DNA from: Gigaspora margarita
Taxonomy: Eukaryota; Glomeromycota; Glomeromycetes; Diversisporales; Gigasporaceae
Assembly: GCA_009809945.1 (NCBI GenBank)
Contig: WTPW01000018.1
Coordinates: 77,754-141,753 of the forward strand
Length of the DNA stretch: 64,000 nucleotides
Reading direction: 5' to 3'
Shown: positions 45,666 to 56,698 of the stretch, one piece after another
How the letters are laid out: every line of letters starts with the position of its first letter
Position numbering within the stretch: position 1 is the stretch's first letter
Made by a program: the position numbers and the translations under genes
The notes under the pieces: model-generated
Told to the model about the DNA's origin: nothing
Databases searched by the model: none
What the model saw: the letters and a program-made list of their open reading frames with translations, nothing else

Positions 45666-47346
45666 CAGTTATCCTCCTATATAATCACCTCCCATATAAT
45701 CACAACTTCTATATAATCACATGATTTTATGTGGTTGTTTTTTTTAATATTAAAAATACCTTTATATAATCACATTAATAGTATAGTCACTATCACATTT
45801 TATAAAAAATTTTTTAACCAAATTTATTAAGAAAAATACTTCTTTAAAATTATATTTTTTATTGACAATAGTGCTCTTACAGACCGGACTAATAGTCAAG
45901 TCTGAGCCTAAGACTTTTATATTCAGACTTTTTATCAAGTTTAAGTTTGGTCTGAACTGGTCTGAAGTCTGCAGACTGGTCTGAGTCCAAATATATTTAA
46001 TGTATTTTTTGGAGCTGAACAAGTTTATTTAGTGCATATTGTTAGAATTAATTAGTAAAATTTTGCGAATTATAAGATTTTATAGAATTTTATTAATAAA
46101 ATTCTATAAAATCCTATAATTCACAAATTTTTATTAAGTAATTCTAAATTTATGCACTAAGTAAACTTTTTATCACCTAAAAATACATCAAATTAGCAGA
46201 ATTTTTTTTATTTTGCTTAAATTTTAGAGAGTAGATCAAAAAAGCCAAATTTAAGCATCTTTTTTCCAAATTTTAAGTAAAATAAAAAATATTTTGCTGA
46301 CCTAATATATCTTTAGGTGCTTAATAAGTTTACTTAGTGCATTAAGTTAGAATTAATTAGTGAAATTTTGTGAATCATAAGATTTTATAGAATTTTATTA
46401 ATAGAATTCTATGAGATCTTATTATTCACAAGATTTCACTAATTAATCATAACTTTATGCACTATGTAAACTTGCTCAGTACCTAATAATACATCAAATT
46501 AGCAGAATTATTTTTATTTTACTTGGAATTTCGAGAATAGATGTATAATTTTGGATTTTTGATCAAAAAAGTCAAATTTAAGCATCAATTCTCCAACTTT
46601 CAAGTAAATAAAAATAATTCTACAGATTTAATGTATTTTTTGGTTCTGTACAAGTTTACTTAATGCATTAAGTTAGAGTTAATTAGTAAGATTTTGTGAA
46701 TTATAAGATTTTATAGAATTTTATTAACAAAATTTTATAAAATCTTATGATTCACAAAATTTTACTAATTAATTCTAACATTATGCACTAAATAAACTTA
46801 TTCAGCACCTAAAAATACATTAGATCAGCAGAATAATTTTTATTTTACTTGAAATTTTGACTTTTTTGATCAAAAATCCAAAATTATGCATCTATTCTCT
46901 AAATTTCGAGTAAAATAAAAATAATTTCTGTCGATTTGATGTATGTTTAGGAGCTAAACAAGTTTCTTAGTGCATAAAGTTAGGATTACTTAATAAAAAT
47001 TTGTGAATTATAAGATTTTATAGAATTTTATTAATAAAATTCTATAAAATCTTATGATTCGCAAAATTTTACTAATCAATTCTAACTACATGCACTAAGT
47101 AAACTTGTTCAGCACTAAAAAATACATATAAATATATTTAGATTCAGACCAGTCTGCAGACTTCAGACTAGATCTATGAACACTATTAAAAATTAATATA
47201 AATTTTTTTATTTACTTCTTTAAAATCACATTATATATTTTATTTTATAGTATGTGATTATATAGAAGTAATTCTATTCAGTCACACCTCTATAAAATCA
47301 CCAAAAAACCTCAGATAAAGTAGGTGATTATATGGGAGGATGACTG
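45666..47346. mobile_element. 1.68 kb pogo-like element with four internal palindromes
   Basis: Ends CAGTTATCCTCCTATATAAT and, inverted, CAGTCATCCTCCCATATAAT lie between TA; empty site at 41342 (AAATGTATATAAGCACC). A second inner inverted pair, GACTGGTCTGAGTC / GACCAGTCTGCAGACTTCAG, brackets four units of about 300-325 bp at 46020-47130. Each unit has the palindrome ATAAGATTTTATAGAATTTT / AAAATTCTATAAAATCTTAT. No transposase found. Confidence 0.85.
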
Positions 47347-47640
47347 TATATAAGCACCAATATTTTGAGTTTAATAAAGCAGAATCTTCGATTTTTAAAT
47401 AAAAAACAAAAGGAAGTAAGCTTAAGTTGTGCTGAAGAGACCTTTTTCCTATTTTTTTTTAATCAAAAAGTTTTTCCCCATTTGTCTTGTTGCATATTTC
47501 CTTGTCCAATTCTCAGTAGTATCTGTCCCGACAATCCATTACATTGTCTTAAAATCCTTATAAACATTATCTATATAATCTCTCGTAACTATTAGAGTTA
47601 AATTAGTTAAAAGATCCCTCTCTACCAAATAATAGTTACA

Positions 47641-48184
47641 CTAGGACAATGAAAAATTGCCAATAAACGAATTGATAAGTTTTGATGCCTGTTGATGCCG
47701 AATTTATTTACTTCTGTGGTAACTTATCAATAGTATACATATATGGACATACTATTACTTATTAATATTACATCCAATTTTTACATAGTAAGTAAATAAA
47801 ACTAACTGTTAGAATATAAACTCCAGAATTGTGCCTTTCATGTTGTATTTGTGAATTATAATAATGAAAAGAACTGAACACATGCAATGGATGCATTCCA
47901 GCCCAAATAGCGCTGGATATTCAAACTTTATTGAATTCTTTTAGGAGATGTATAACATACATCAGTGCGATTGATGTACATTGAAGAGATATGTAGCATA
48001 CTCAGTGCATTTGATGCATAATTAAAATATATAATACTTCAATGCAATACCACCAATCTAGTTATTTTATTGGCTGACCAAATAATCTTGGTCACACAGT
48101 CATATACCCTTATTATGACTATATGACCTATGACTGGTCATATAGGTCATAGCCCAACACTGGTAAAGTACACCCTGCCAGACT
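47641..48184. other. No gene recognised
   Basis: AT-rich DNA between the 3' LTR and the spacer of copy J. Near 47950-48020 GTATAACATACATCAGTGCG and GTAGCATACTCAGTGCATTT form a short imperfect repeat. Near 48110-48150 ATGACCTATGACTGGTCATA is a small palindrome. The spacer of the BTB unit starts at about 48185. Confidence 0.4.
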
Positions 48185-48585
48185 TCCATAAAGCTGAATA
48201 TCTTATAGGTTGTATTTTCAATAATGAAAACGTAGCCTCATAATAAAAACCTAGCTTCATAATGAAAACCTACTTCATAAGAAAATGTATTTTTATAAAA
48301 ATATAGTTTCAAAGATGTATTCCTATTTAAGTTATTCATAACCTTGAACGCTCTGACCCAAATTTGCGGCTGGAGTTAAACTGTGCGATCATGCACATAA
48401 TCTTCCAACGAATCGTAATAATACCATTATTAATATCATTATCTAATATACGTATATCTTATAAAAAGGATGGATAAGATATTTCTTGGAATTGCAAGGA
48501 AATTTAACTTAGATCTTTTACACAAAGATAACACAAGCTACAAAAATTGCAGGCCTAACCCATAAAAAGTTGTTAATGTAACGTT

Positions 48586-48641
48586 GGGGGTCAAGCATAA
48601 ATAAATATATACAAACATTTGTATTACAAACCTATTGAGAA
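48586..48641 (+). promoter_or_regulatory. Conserved upstream box of copy J
   Basis: TCAAGCATAAATAAATATAT, then ACAAACATTTGTATTACAAA, then GAGAAATGG at the start. It has four extra bases (ATAT) in the TATA-like part compared with copy A. Confidence 0.5.
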
Positions 48642-50169
48642 ATGGCGATCAAACTTTTTGAAAAACTTTCAAATAATTATATTGATCTTTTAGAGAACGG
48701 AGAAGATTTTAATGTGATTATTAAAGTAGGAAATGTTCCAAACATAAAGGAATTTAAGGCACATTCATCCATTTTAAAATCTAGATCATTGTATTTTCGT
48801 AACGAATTAGCGAATGCTGTTAAAGATACGAATAATATCACAAAAATTAATTTAGTACCACAAGTTCCCATTTCGCAATTTGAAATTATTGTTAAGTAAT
48901 GTCATATTTTTGTTTTTTTTTAATATAAAATTAATTTACAAGATTTTTTAACGTAGCTTATTAAATAGGTATATTTATGGTGGCTTTGTTTCATTTGAAA
49001 ATCTTAATGTCCAATCTATTTTTGATCTCGTTCAAGCCGCTGATGAGCTTCTTCTAGAAGAATTAGTGGAAAGTCTTGAGACTCATTTAATCGAAACGAA
49101 TGCTCACTGGTTACGATCTCGCTTTGCACACATTTATAAAACTTGCACCCAGAATAACAGATTTAAAGAGCTACAGAAATGGTGTGATAATATTGTAGTA
49201 AAATATCCAAATCTCGTTTTCGATTCTGAGGATTTCACTTCTCTTAAAGAAAATGCATTAGTTTCACTTATCAAACGTGATGATTTACAAATGGAAGAAA
49301 TAAAAATATGGAATCATGTCATCGAATGGGGGATTGCACAAAACCCGACTTTACCTTCAGATATTGAAAATTGGTCCAGTGAAAATTTTATAACCTTGAA
49401 GACTACTTTACAAAATTGTTTACCTTTTATCCGTTATTTTCAAATTTCTGGTGATGATATTGCAAAATATATATTACCTTATTCGTCAATTATTGAAAAA
49501 AATCTTTGGAAAGACTTGGCAAGCAAATTTATGTCTCCTAATCATCAAATTTCGTCAACAATTCTACCACCTCGAATTATTTCTGTTCCAGTTTTACCAA
49601 ACAGATCAACTGAACCATTTTCAACTGTCATCAATGAAGAATGCTGCAGAGATTGCATCATGGATTGATAAAAAGACTAATTCGTATAACACAACAGATA
49701 ACCCTTACGAATTCAAATTACTTCTTCGTGGAAGCAGGGATGGCTTTACTCGTGAAACATTTTGGAATTTATGTAATTTGCAAGCGAATACAGTCACCGT
49801 TGTGAATGTTAAAGGTCCTAATGATAATATTGAAAAAATCACTGGTGGGCATAATCCGATTGCATGGAATAGTTCTGTTAATGGTTTTTCTAGTTGCCAA
49901 GAGAGTTTTATTTTCTCATTGAATAATGGTGTTGTTCAAAATTCTATTTTAAGTCGTATAAACAAACAGAATATGCGGTTTATTCTAATGATGATCGTGG
50001 TGTATGTTTCGGTGGTAGCGATTTTCGTATGTTTTATGATGGTGATAAACAATATGCCAATGATCAAAGTAATGTGTGTCGTGTTATTGACTGGGACCAT
50101 GAAATGCCAATTTGTGACCCTGGATATTTTTTGGTAAACGAATATGAAATTTTTCAAATCAATAAGTAA
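48642..50169 (+). pseudogene. BTB-BACK-TLDc copy J, two small deletions
   Basis: Exons 48642-48895 and 48969-50169. A 2 bp loss at about 49641 (GAAGAATGCTGC where paralogues have GAAGAACATGCTGC) shifts the frame, and TGA follows at 49666-49668. A 1 bp loss at about 49970 (CAGAATATGCG for CAGCAATATGCG) brings the downstream part back into the original frame, so the final TAA (50167-50169) is in register. The region between would be read in the wrong frame. The exon 2 start keeps YIYGGFVS but with Phe for Leu (SFENLNVQ). Variable patch: VIDWDHEMPICDPGY. Confidence 0.85.
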
Positions 50170-50177
50170 TCTAAATA

Positions 50178-50353
50178 CAGTCATACCTAAATTATATCAC
50201 CCCTTTTTCCAGAGCATTTTTGGGGATATAACTAAGGTGGAGATTTAACTCAATACATAAAACATATAAAAACATATATATAAAATAAAGGAAATTTATC
50301 TTGTTTAAATCTGGGGATATAACTCAAGTTGTGATATAACCCAGGTATGACTG
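50178..50353. mobile_element. 176 bp Tc1/mariner-like MITE
   Basis: Ends CAGTCATACCTAAATTATAT...CACC and, inverted, CAGTCATACCTGGGTTATAT lie between TA. The empty site is in copy H (AAATAATACCAATTTATT at 32988). It sits eight bases after the stop codon of copy J. Confidence 0.9.
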
Positions 50354-50855
50354 TAATACCAATTTATTACTAAGCAAGCTTAAAAGAAAGGTTTATTGAT
50401 GAAAGTCGAAACTGGGGTTAACTTTTTTATCTTAAATATAATAAAGTAAAACTGAAAAACTTGTTGAAACGATTGGAAGAAAGGTTTGTTTCGCGTACTT
50501 TTTACTTGCAGTTGTTTGTTATTCTTTTTAATTTATTTATGTATATTAATTTTTATTATTTTTCTTATTATTTATTGCTAGCAATTTAGTTTTGATACAA
50601 AGCTCTTCATTCACGCATCTAATAGATCGTTATTTAGAATTTAAGATATCGATGTTTTTTTTAAATTTAATCGAATTATATGTGTGTGCAATGACTATTC
50701 TCCAAAGTAATAGGTTATTGTAATTAATAAAATTTAAAAAATGTGTCTTTTATTAATTAATACTGTTATATTTTGCGAAATATTTTACTTTGAGTTCGTT
50801 TTAATGTAAGCCTATTAGCCAATCAGATCTTGTAAATTCACGAAACCCGCTATGC
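50354..50855. other. End of the J flank, then unassigned AT-rich DNA
   Basis: About 50 bases match the family 3' flank (ACTAAGCAAGCTTAAAAGAA), after which the similarity to the unit is lost. This is the right boundary of the BTB array in this window. No gene is seen. Confidence 0.45.
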
Positions 50856-51422
50856 TTAATCGAGTATCCGGTTGTCTAATTATAACCAGGTAACCCGCTT
50901 TAATAGTGATGTTATGGTCCGGCAAGGACTGCGGTCCGAACCAGTCTTTTGAACCGTCTAAACGGTCCACAGTCCATAAATTGGGACCAGTCCAGATCGG
51001 TCCATCCATAAAAAAAAAATAAAAAATAAAAAAAAGTAAAATTTAAAAAAAGTGGATTAAAAAAAAAAAACAGCATCAATTTTCAATTTGCTTGATCAGC
51101 TTGTTATCAATTTTTGGTTATCTGTTATGGAACATTCATCATGTGTGTTATGATAGTCAAAATTCTCCAATCCGATTGGCTGCAGGTAGACCAGTCCTTG
51201 AACCGGACTAAACTAGGACCAGTCCATGGACCAATTTATGAAATTTGTCTGGTTTGTGGTCCACTGCTTGGACCCGGTCTTTTGAACTGAGACCAGACCA
51301 GGACGGACCATAACATCCCTAAGCTTTAATTGGGTAACTGGTTTTAGTTTTGGGTAACCAGCTGAAAAATGGTTGACCCGACGGGTCACGGATAGAGATT
51401 TTCAAACTAGTTTGGAACCCTA
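50856..51422. mobile_element. Partial hAT-like element related to 3873-4968
   Basis: The right part matches (ATAACCAGGTAACCCGCTTT, then GGTTGACCCGACGGGTCACG, and the end TTTGGAACCCTA). The left terminus was not found. A second hAT element (50904-51322) is inserted in it. Confidence 0.7.
50904..51322. mobile_element. 419 bp hAT-like MITE nested in another
   Basis: Ends TAGTGATGTTATGGTCCG and, inverted, TAGGGATGTTATGGTCCG. Flanks CGCTTTAA and AGCTTTAA are an 8 bp duplication with one mismatch. The intact host element at 4860-4870 (CGCTTTAATCGGG) is the empty site. GGACCAGTCC/GGACTGG motifs fill both ends. Confidence 0.82.
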
Positions 51423-51529
51423 GTTATGAGATAGTAATCATGAGATAAAAATAAAGTGGCTTTATAAATTGTTACAAAAATTTTCTTCTAAATTGTCTTT
51501 AGATCCTGATGACATCATTACAATCATTA

Positions 51530-53017
51530 GGGAGCTTTCAGAAATTATGGGGTCCCCAAAATATCAGGTTATAATTATGGTCAAAATTTTATAATTCTGG
51601 TCAAAATTATAAAATTATTAAATTATTAATAACTTTTGATCTATCACCAAAATAATCCTCTCAAAGAGAGGATTTTAACAAGCCTAAAATCATAAAAATC
51701 CAATTACAGAATCCCAAAATAAAACTAGGCTTATGTATTATTATATATTAAATAACTATTATATAATAATATATAAACCTAGTTCAATCTTGGGACCGGA
51801 TTTTTATAATTTTAGATTTATTAGAATTCACTCTTTGAGAGGATCATTTTGGTAGTTAAATCATCTAAATTGGTCCAGTAGGTAAAAATTATTAAATATT
51901 AAAATATTATTATTACATATATTTCAATTTCTGGAATTGATAATAACTTTTGATCCACAGGTTCATTTTGTATGATTTAATGACAAAAATGCATATCTCA
52001 ATAAGATGACTCTAACAACTCCATAATTATTAAAATCTACTCTCCTAGTAATAAGACTAATGACCAATCAAATTTTATAATATTTAAAAAAGCTCAAAAA
52101 TGTCTTTGATCTAAAAATAAGTTACCCACAATTAACATAGTTGCTATATAGTAAAGTCTAAATTTTACTAAGTAAATTGATTAAAGTCACTTTCTGTATT
52201 CTATCATAAATAAGCACTTCCTTTTTTGACATTTTAAACTCAAATAACATAAAAATTATCTAACCAAACTCAATAAAAATTTTTTAAGTTAAATTTTATA
52301 AATCTATAAAATTTAAATAAATAAATTTTTATTAAGTTTTATTAAATAATTTTCAAGTTATTTGAGTTTAAAATTTCAAAAAAGGGTGCTTCTTTATGAT
52401 AGGATACGGTAAGTAAACTTATTCAGGAGCTCAAACTACACATATATTAAACTTTTTATAAGTATTAAAAAATTTTTATATTTGACTTTTGATTTTTATA
52501 TTTGATAATAAAATTAAAATATTTTAAAAAAATATATTTGACAATGTAAAAATTAAAAGTTAAATAATAAAAATTTCTTTATTTTTAATAAAAATTTTAA
52601 AGAATGTGTATTTTGATCTTGCAAACAAATTTAAATAATCAATAATTATTAGTTGACATAGTGAAATCTAGACTTTACTATATAGTAACTATCTGTAATT
52701 AACCAAAAATCAATATTTATATCTAAAAATTACTATTAAAATTTCACATTAGTTGACTGATCTTGGGACTCTGTGATTAAATTTGAATGATTTTGGACTT
52801 GTTAGAATCATCTCATCAAGATGAGCATTTTGATAGTTAAATTATACAAAATAGATATGTAGACCAAAAGTTGTTAACAATTTTAGACATTGAAGTATAT
52901 GAATAATTTTTAAATATATAATATTTTGATTGTCCAATAGGGTATCAAGTGTGGGTGGGTGGGTAAAATTTTGAAATCTATTAGTAACAAAAAATTATGT
53001 AATTTCTGGAAGCTCCC
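51530..53017. mobile_element. 1.49 kb PIF/Harbinger-like element without transposase
   Basis: Ends GGGAGCTTTCAGAAATTA and, inverted, GGGAGCTTCCAGAAATTA, each next to TTA. The interior is AT-rich and contains at least four diverged copies, in both orientations, of a module around GATGATTTAACNACCAAAAT and GAGAGGATT. No ORF. Classification rests on the TTA target and GGG ends only. Confidence 0.6.
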
Positions 53018-54660
53018 TTACTATATTATAACAATATCATAACAACATTGTTCAAGATTTGCGGGTTTTTGTAAAGCAGAAAAAAAATTTAATAAAAATT
53101 TTTTACATGCTATCATAAGCTTCCTAGTTTATATAGTTATTAAGAGATTGGGTCCACTTATTAGGGTCGATATCTATATTGATTGTAAGATCTTTATTGG
53201 TCTTAGTATTCTAGTTGGGTTGAAGTAGAAGGAAGAAAACTTAGTACTACAATTTTATTTTCAATTTCTTTAATTCTAGTTCTGTAGTTGGGGCTCCTCA
53301 TGGAAGAATATCCATGAGGTAAGTTTCATTAATATCCATAGTTTGGGTATTAGTTCTGAAGTTATAATAATTTGGTGTTTGGTACTAATAACTATTTATT
53401 GAGGCCCATGTTAATATTCAGTTAGTTTATATAGCTAATTCAGTTAAAGAAGTGCAGTAAATTACATAATTTTCTAGAGGAGTGGGTGGTACCCATCTAT
53501 CATATCATATATATATATATATAGTATAAATAGCCAATAAAATTGAAGTAAAATCAATTTTTAGTTAATCGCAAATAGTTACTATATAGTAAAGTCTAAA
53601 TTCCACTATGTCAATTGATAATTATTGATTAAGTACACTTGTTTGAAAGACCAAATACACATATTCTGAAATTTTATTAAAATAGAAGGATTAGCCATTA
53701 TTTAACTTTTAATTTTATGTTCATTGAATATATTTTTTTAAAAATTTTTAATTTTTTCATCAAACATAAAATCAATTAATAAAAAATTTTCTAATATTTA
53801 TAAAAATTTGTAGTAAGTGTATTTTGACCTCCTGAATAAGTTTACTTAAGTAACTTAATTAATTTACTTAGTAAATTTATACTTTACTATTTAGTGACTT
53901 TTGTCAATTGTGGAGTAGCTTATTTTCAGATCAAAGATGTTTTTAAGTTTTTTTTAAATATTATAAAATTTGATTGCCCAATAATTCTAGTACTAGGGGG
54001 TCAGGACCTATGTAAACCCTCATCACATAATTTACTGCATTTCTCTTAGAAGGGTCTGGTAGTATCTTTTTTGCTCTAATTTGCTAGTGATAAGTTCTAC
54101 TTTCTATTCTTTTCTTGTAATATACTGTCCTTATAGTCCAAAGCACTTCTCTCTTCTTCCAAATCTGTAATGTTCCAGAAAATTATCTCCACTTCATTAT
54201 CACATTCTTTGAAAAATATTCCTGTACAATACCTTAAAAGACATTACTAGTTTGGCCAGTAGTGCAAAAAGGAGGGTTCTAGGACAGAATTCCATAAATG
54301 TATTCAGAATAGGTTCCTTACACCCTTTACAAACTCTTCTAGATATATTTAATTATATATTGAATTCAAGCTTTAAATTACGCTAGAGCCAATTCCTGTT
54401 AACTTACTTTCCTTATACCTAAATTTGGGTTTTCAATATTAAAATAAACATAGTCTTTGTTAACGTTCTGGCTATGTTTTTAAACCCAAACAAGATAACG
54501 AAAAAATTATGCTATATTGCTTGCCCTTGAAATGAGCAGAGAGCACCGAGGACCGAAGTGTCTGAGGGTGCTTATCTGCGAGTCCATTCAAGCCTAAAAT
54601 GCATACTATTTTCTATTTTATCATAGAATTAATTCAAAAAGCGATTTAATATTATCTAGC
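53018..54660. other. Repeat debris, no gene recognised
   Basis: It holds an inverted copy (53850-53995) of a stretch at 52040-52200 (GATCTAAAAATAAGTTACCC / GGAGTAGCTTATTTTCAGATC). A possible LTR-like remnant ends near 53370 with TTTGGTGTTTGGTAC, similar to the junction after the LTR at 41626. A TA microsatellite lies at 53509-53522. At 54530-54600 there is a GC-richer stretch I cannot assign. Confidence 0.4.
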
Positions 54661-54668
54661 AAAGGTTA

Positions 54669-54905
54669 AGTTTTGGTACCCCGCCAAGGCGAGGTATCAA
54701 AATTTGGGATACCGGTACCAAACTTTCAGATATGGGTACCAAAATTATGATACCCGGGTACCAAAATTTGGGATACCGGTACCAAAATTTCAGATATGGA
54801 TACCAAAATTATAATATCCAAGTACCAAAATTTCAGATATATTTACTAAAATTTCAGATCTTGGTATCAAAATTAGGACAAAAAAATGATATCAGGATAC
54901 TGAAA
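54669..54905. repeat. Imperfect tandem repeat of (G)GTACCAAAATTTNNGATA
   Basis: About eleven units of 20-22 bp, alternating CCAAAATTTGGGATACCGGT and CCAAAATTATGATACCCGGG types. The plus-strand frame at 54732-54944 (GYQNLGYRYQNFRYGYQN) is a translation of the repeat and not a gene. The array ends about 90 bp before the polymerase reading frame. Confidence 0.8.
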
Positions 54906-54993
54906 TTTCTATTTAAACAAAAATATTTTATAAGTATTATATAGTACTTTGGGTATTATAATTAAAGATTTTTATAAGTATTATATAACAAAT

Positions 54994-56698
54994 ATGGGTG
55001 AACATCCATGTACAAGATGTGGCAAAAACTTTTCCAAATTATGAAAACTTCGTCGCCATAATGAAAGGCAATATAAATGTCGACCAAAAGTAATTCCTCA
55101 AATTACAGTCCCCCAAGTCAAAGACCAAAAAGTTGACCAAGATCTAGAAGCCGGCCCAGGTCCTACAACCCAAGCCTATAGAGAAGCAATAAAAGATGGT
55201 GACGTAGAACTAAAACAATCTGATATCCAGCCAGATTTAATAAAAGAAAAATATCTTAGTCAGATAAAAATGACCCCAAAGGCAATATTCAATTTGAGAA
55301 AAAATCAGCTGATCCATCAAGGCCTCATAAAAATCTTTCATTATTAAGCAAATGGGAGGCGATAGTCCCTTCTAGAAAAAACTTAGCATATTCATTTAAT
55401 AAAGGTGTAAAAACCAAAAATGAATATATAGATGCGCCGTATATGCCACAGCTTATAGAGTCAGCTCGAGAAAAAACAACCGAAGTCATCTTAACAGAAT
55501 TACAAGAAAAAGAGCAAATCAAATCAGCATTAGTCGTATCATGCAAGTATACCAAAATGCAAAAATGTGATAACCAATGTTTTCCTGTATATAAAGAATC
55601 CTATCACAGAGGAGATATGCGAGTAATTCTCTCTAAAGATAATATAGATAATCATTTAACTCTTTTTGGCCAAGAAATAGACAAAAAAATTGAGAAAATG
55701 TTAGAAGGCAGATCTAACTGACAACTAATCCAAATCGATAAGGTATTTATTAAAGCCTATACCTATCGTCAGGCATATGAAGGATCATATATTCCTACTC
55801 CCAAAAAGCTTGCCAATACAAAATGCACTATCAATCCAAATAATAAAGGTTTAATTGATCCAGAAACTAATACATTATCTGAAAAATGTCTTCAAGGCGC
55901 ATTAGGTGTATACTTTGCCTACTGAGATGGGTATACAGAGCATCTTGAATGAATCTTCTGAGCCACAAAATACAAGCCCTATTTAGATATTGTCAAGCTC
56001 GATAGAATTTCTATGCCTACACCAATCTGCTCCCGTATATTTAATAAGATTGAGGAAATGAATCCGGATATCTCTATTAATGTCTGGGAATGGAAAGAGA
56101 AATCAGCAACCCCCAAACCGGTAATAGCTAGCAAGAACTATAATAGACAACATATTATATATCTCATGGCTCTTACAAATATTACCAAATCTGAAGATGA
56201 TAAGTATGGTCAAAAAAACCACTTTCTTTGGATCAAAAATCTGGATGGATTGGTTTATAAAGATAATGCCAAAAAAGTTAAAAAACATCTTTGCAACTGA
56301 TGCTTTCATATTTTTCAGTCAGAAAAATCTTTAGCATATCACCAAGAGCACTGGTTTGGTTTGGAGGAAGCAACTCAAAGAGTCACTTTACCTACCAATG
56401 GTGTCAATGATTTTGAAAAGTTTAAAAATCATGCCCAGATGATTAATGCTCTGTGTGTAATTATAGCCGACTTCGAGGCGGACAACAAAAAATGCAATGA
56501 AGAATATGGAGGACAAATCGAAAACTTGCCGAGCAAAAAGCTAATAGCTTTTGTTATTTAGTTCATTGGTTTGATACTGGGGACATATGGGGACCTTACC
56601 TATATCAGAGAGAAAATGCTACACAAGAATTTGTCCGAAGAATCAATAAGGAGTTGGTTGAAATTAATAAGGTCTTAGCTATTAAGCATAACTAAATT
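54994..56698 (+). pseudogene. N-terminal region of a Polinton-type DNA polymerase B, zinc fingers, many TGA
   Basis: The ATG at 54994 begins a C2H2 finger (CTRCGKNF...RRHNERQYKC) with TGA as codon 17. One frameshift lies near 55270 (a run of A). From there one frame runs through EGRSN(TGA)QLIQIDKVFI (TGA 55719), three TGAs within 13 codons (55923, 55950, 55959), NVWEWKEKSATPKP, HFLWIKNL, and a second finger HLCN(TGA)CFHIFQ (TGA 56298). A second frameshift is near 56520, and a TAA at 56693 precedes TEEDKKKF. The order finger - GSxW-like motif - LIKN-like motif - finger matches the leader of protein-primed polymerases of Polintons/Mavericks. Several TGAs fall where Trp is expected, others where Arg is likely; see the findings. 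Dead or read with UGA = Trp. Confidence 0.7.

Larger units (their letters stand above)
43827..47640 (+). repeat. 3' LTR, expanded by two nested elements
   Basis: LTR pieces are 43827-43936, 45580-45665 and 47347-47640. They align in order with 41150-41626 at roughly 85 percent by eye. The intact 5' LTR is the empty site for both nested insertions. It ends AATAGTTACA at 47640. Confidence 0.7.

Noticed and set aside
54732-54944. 70-codon ORF with GYQN repeats
   Set aside because: Directly produced by the GGTACC minisatellite; no independent support.
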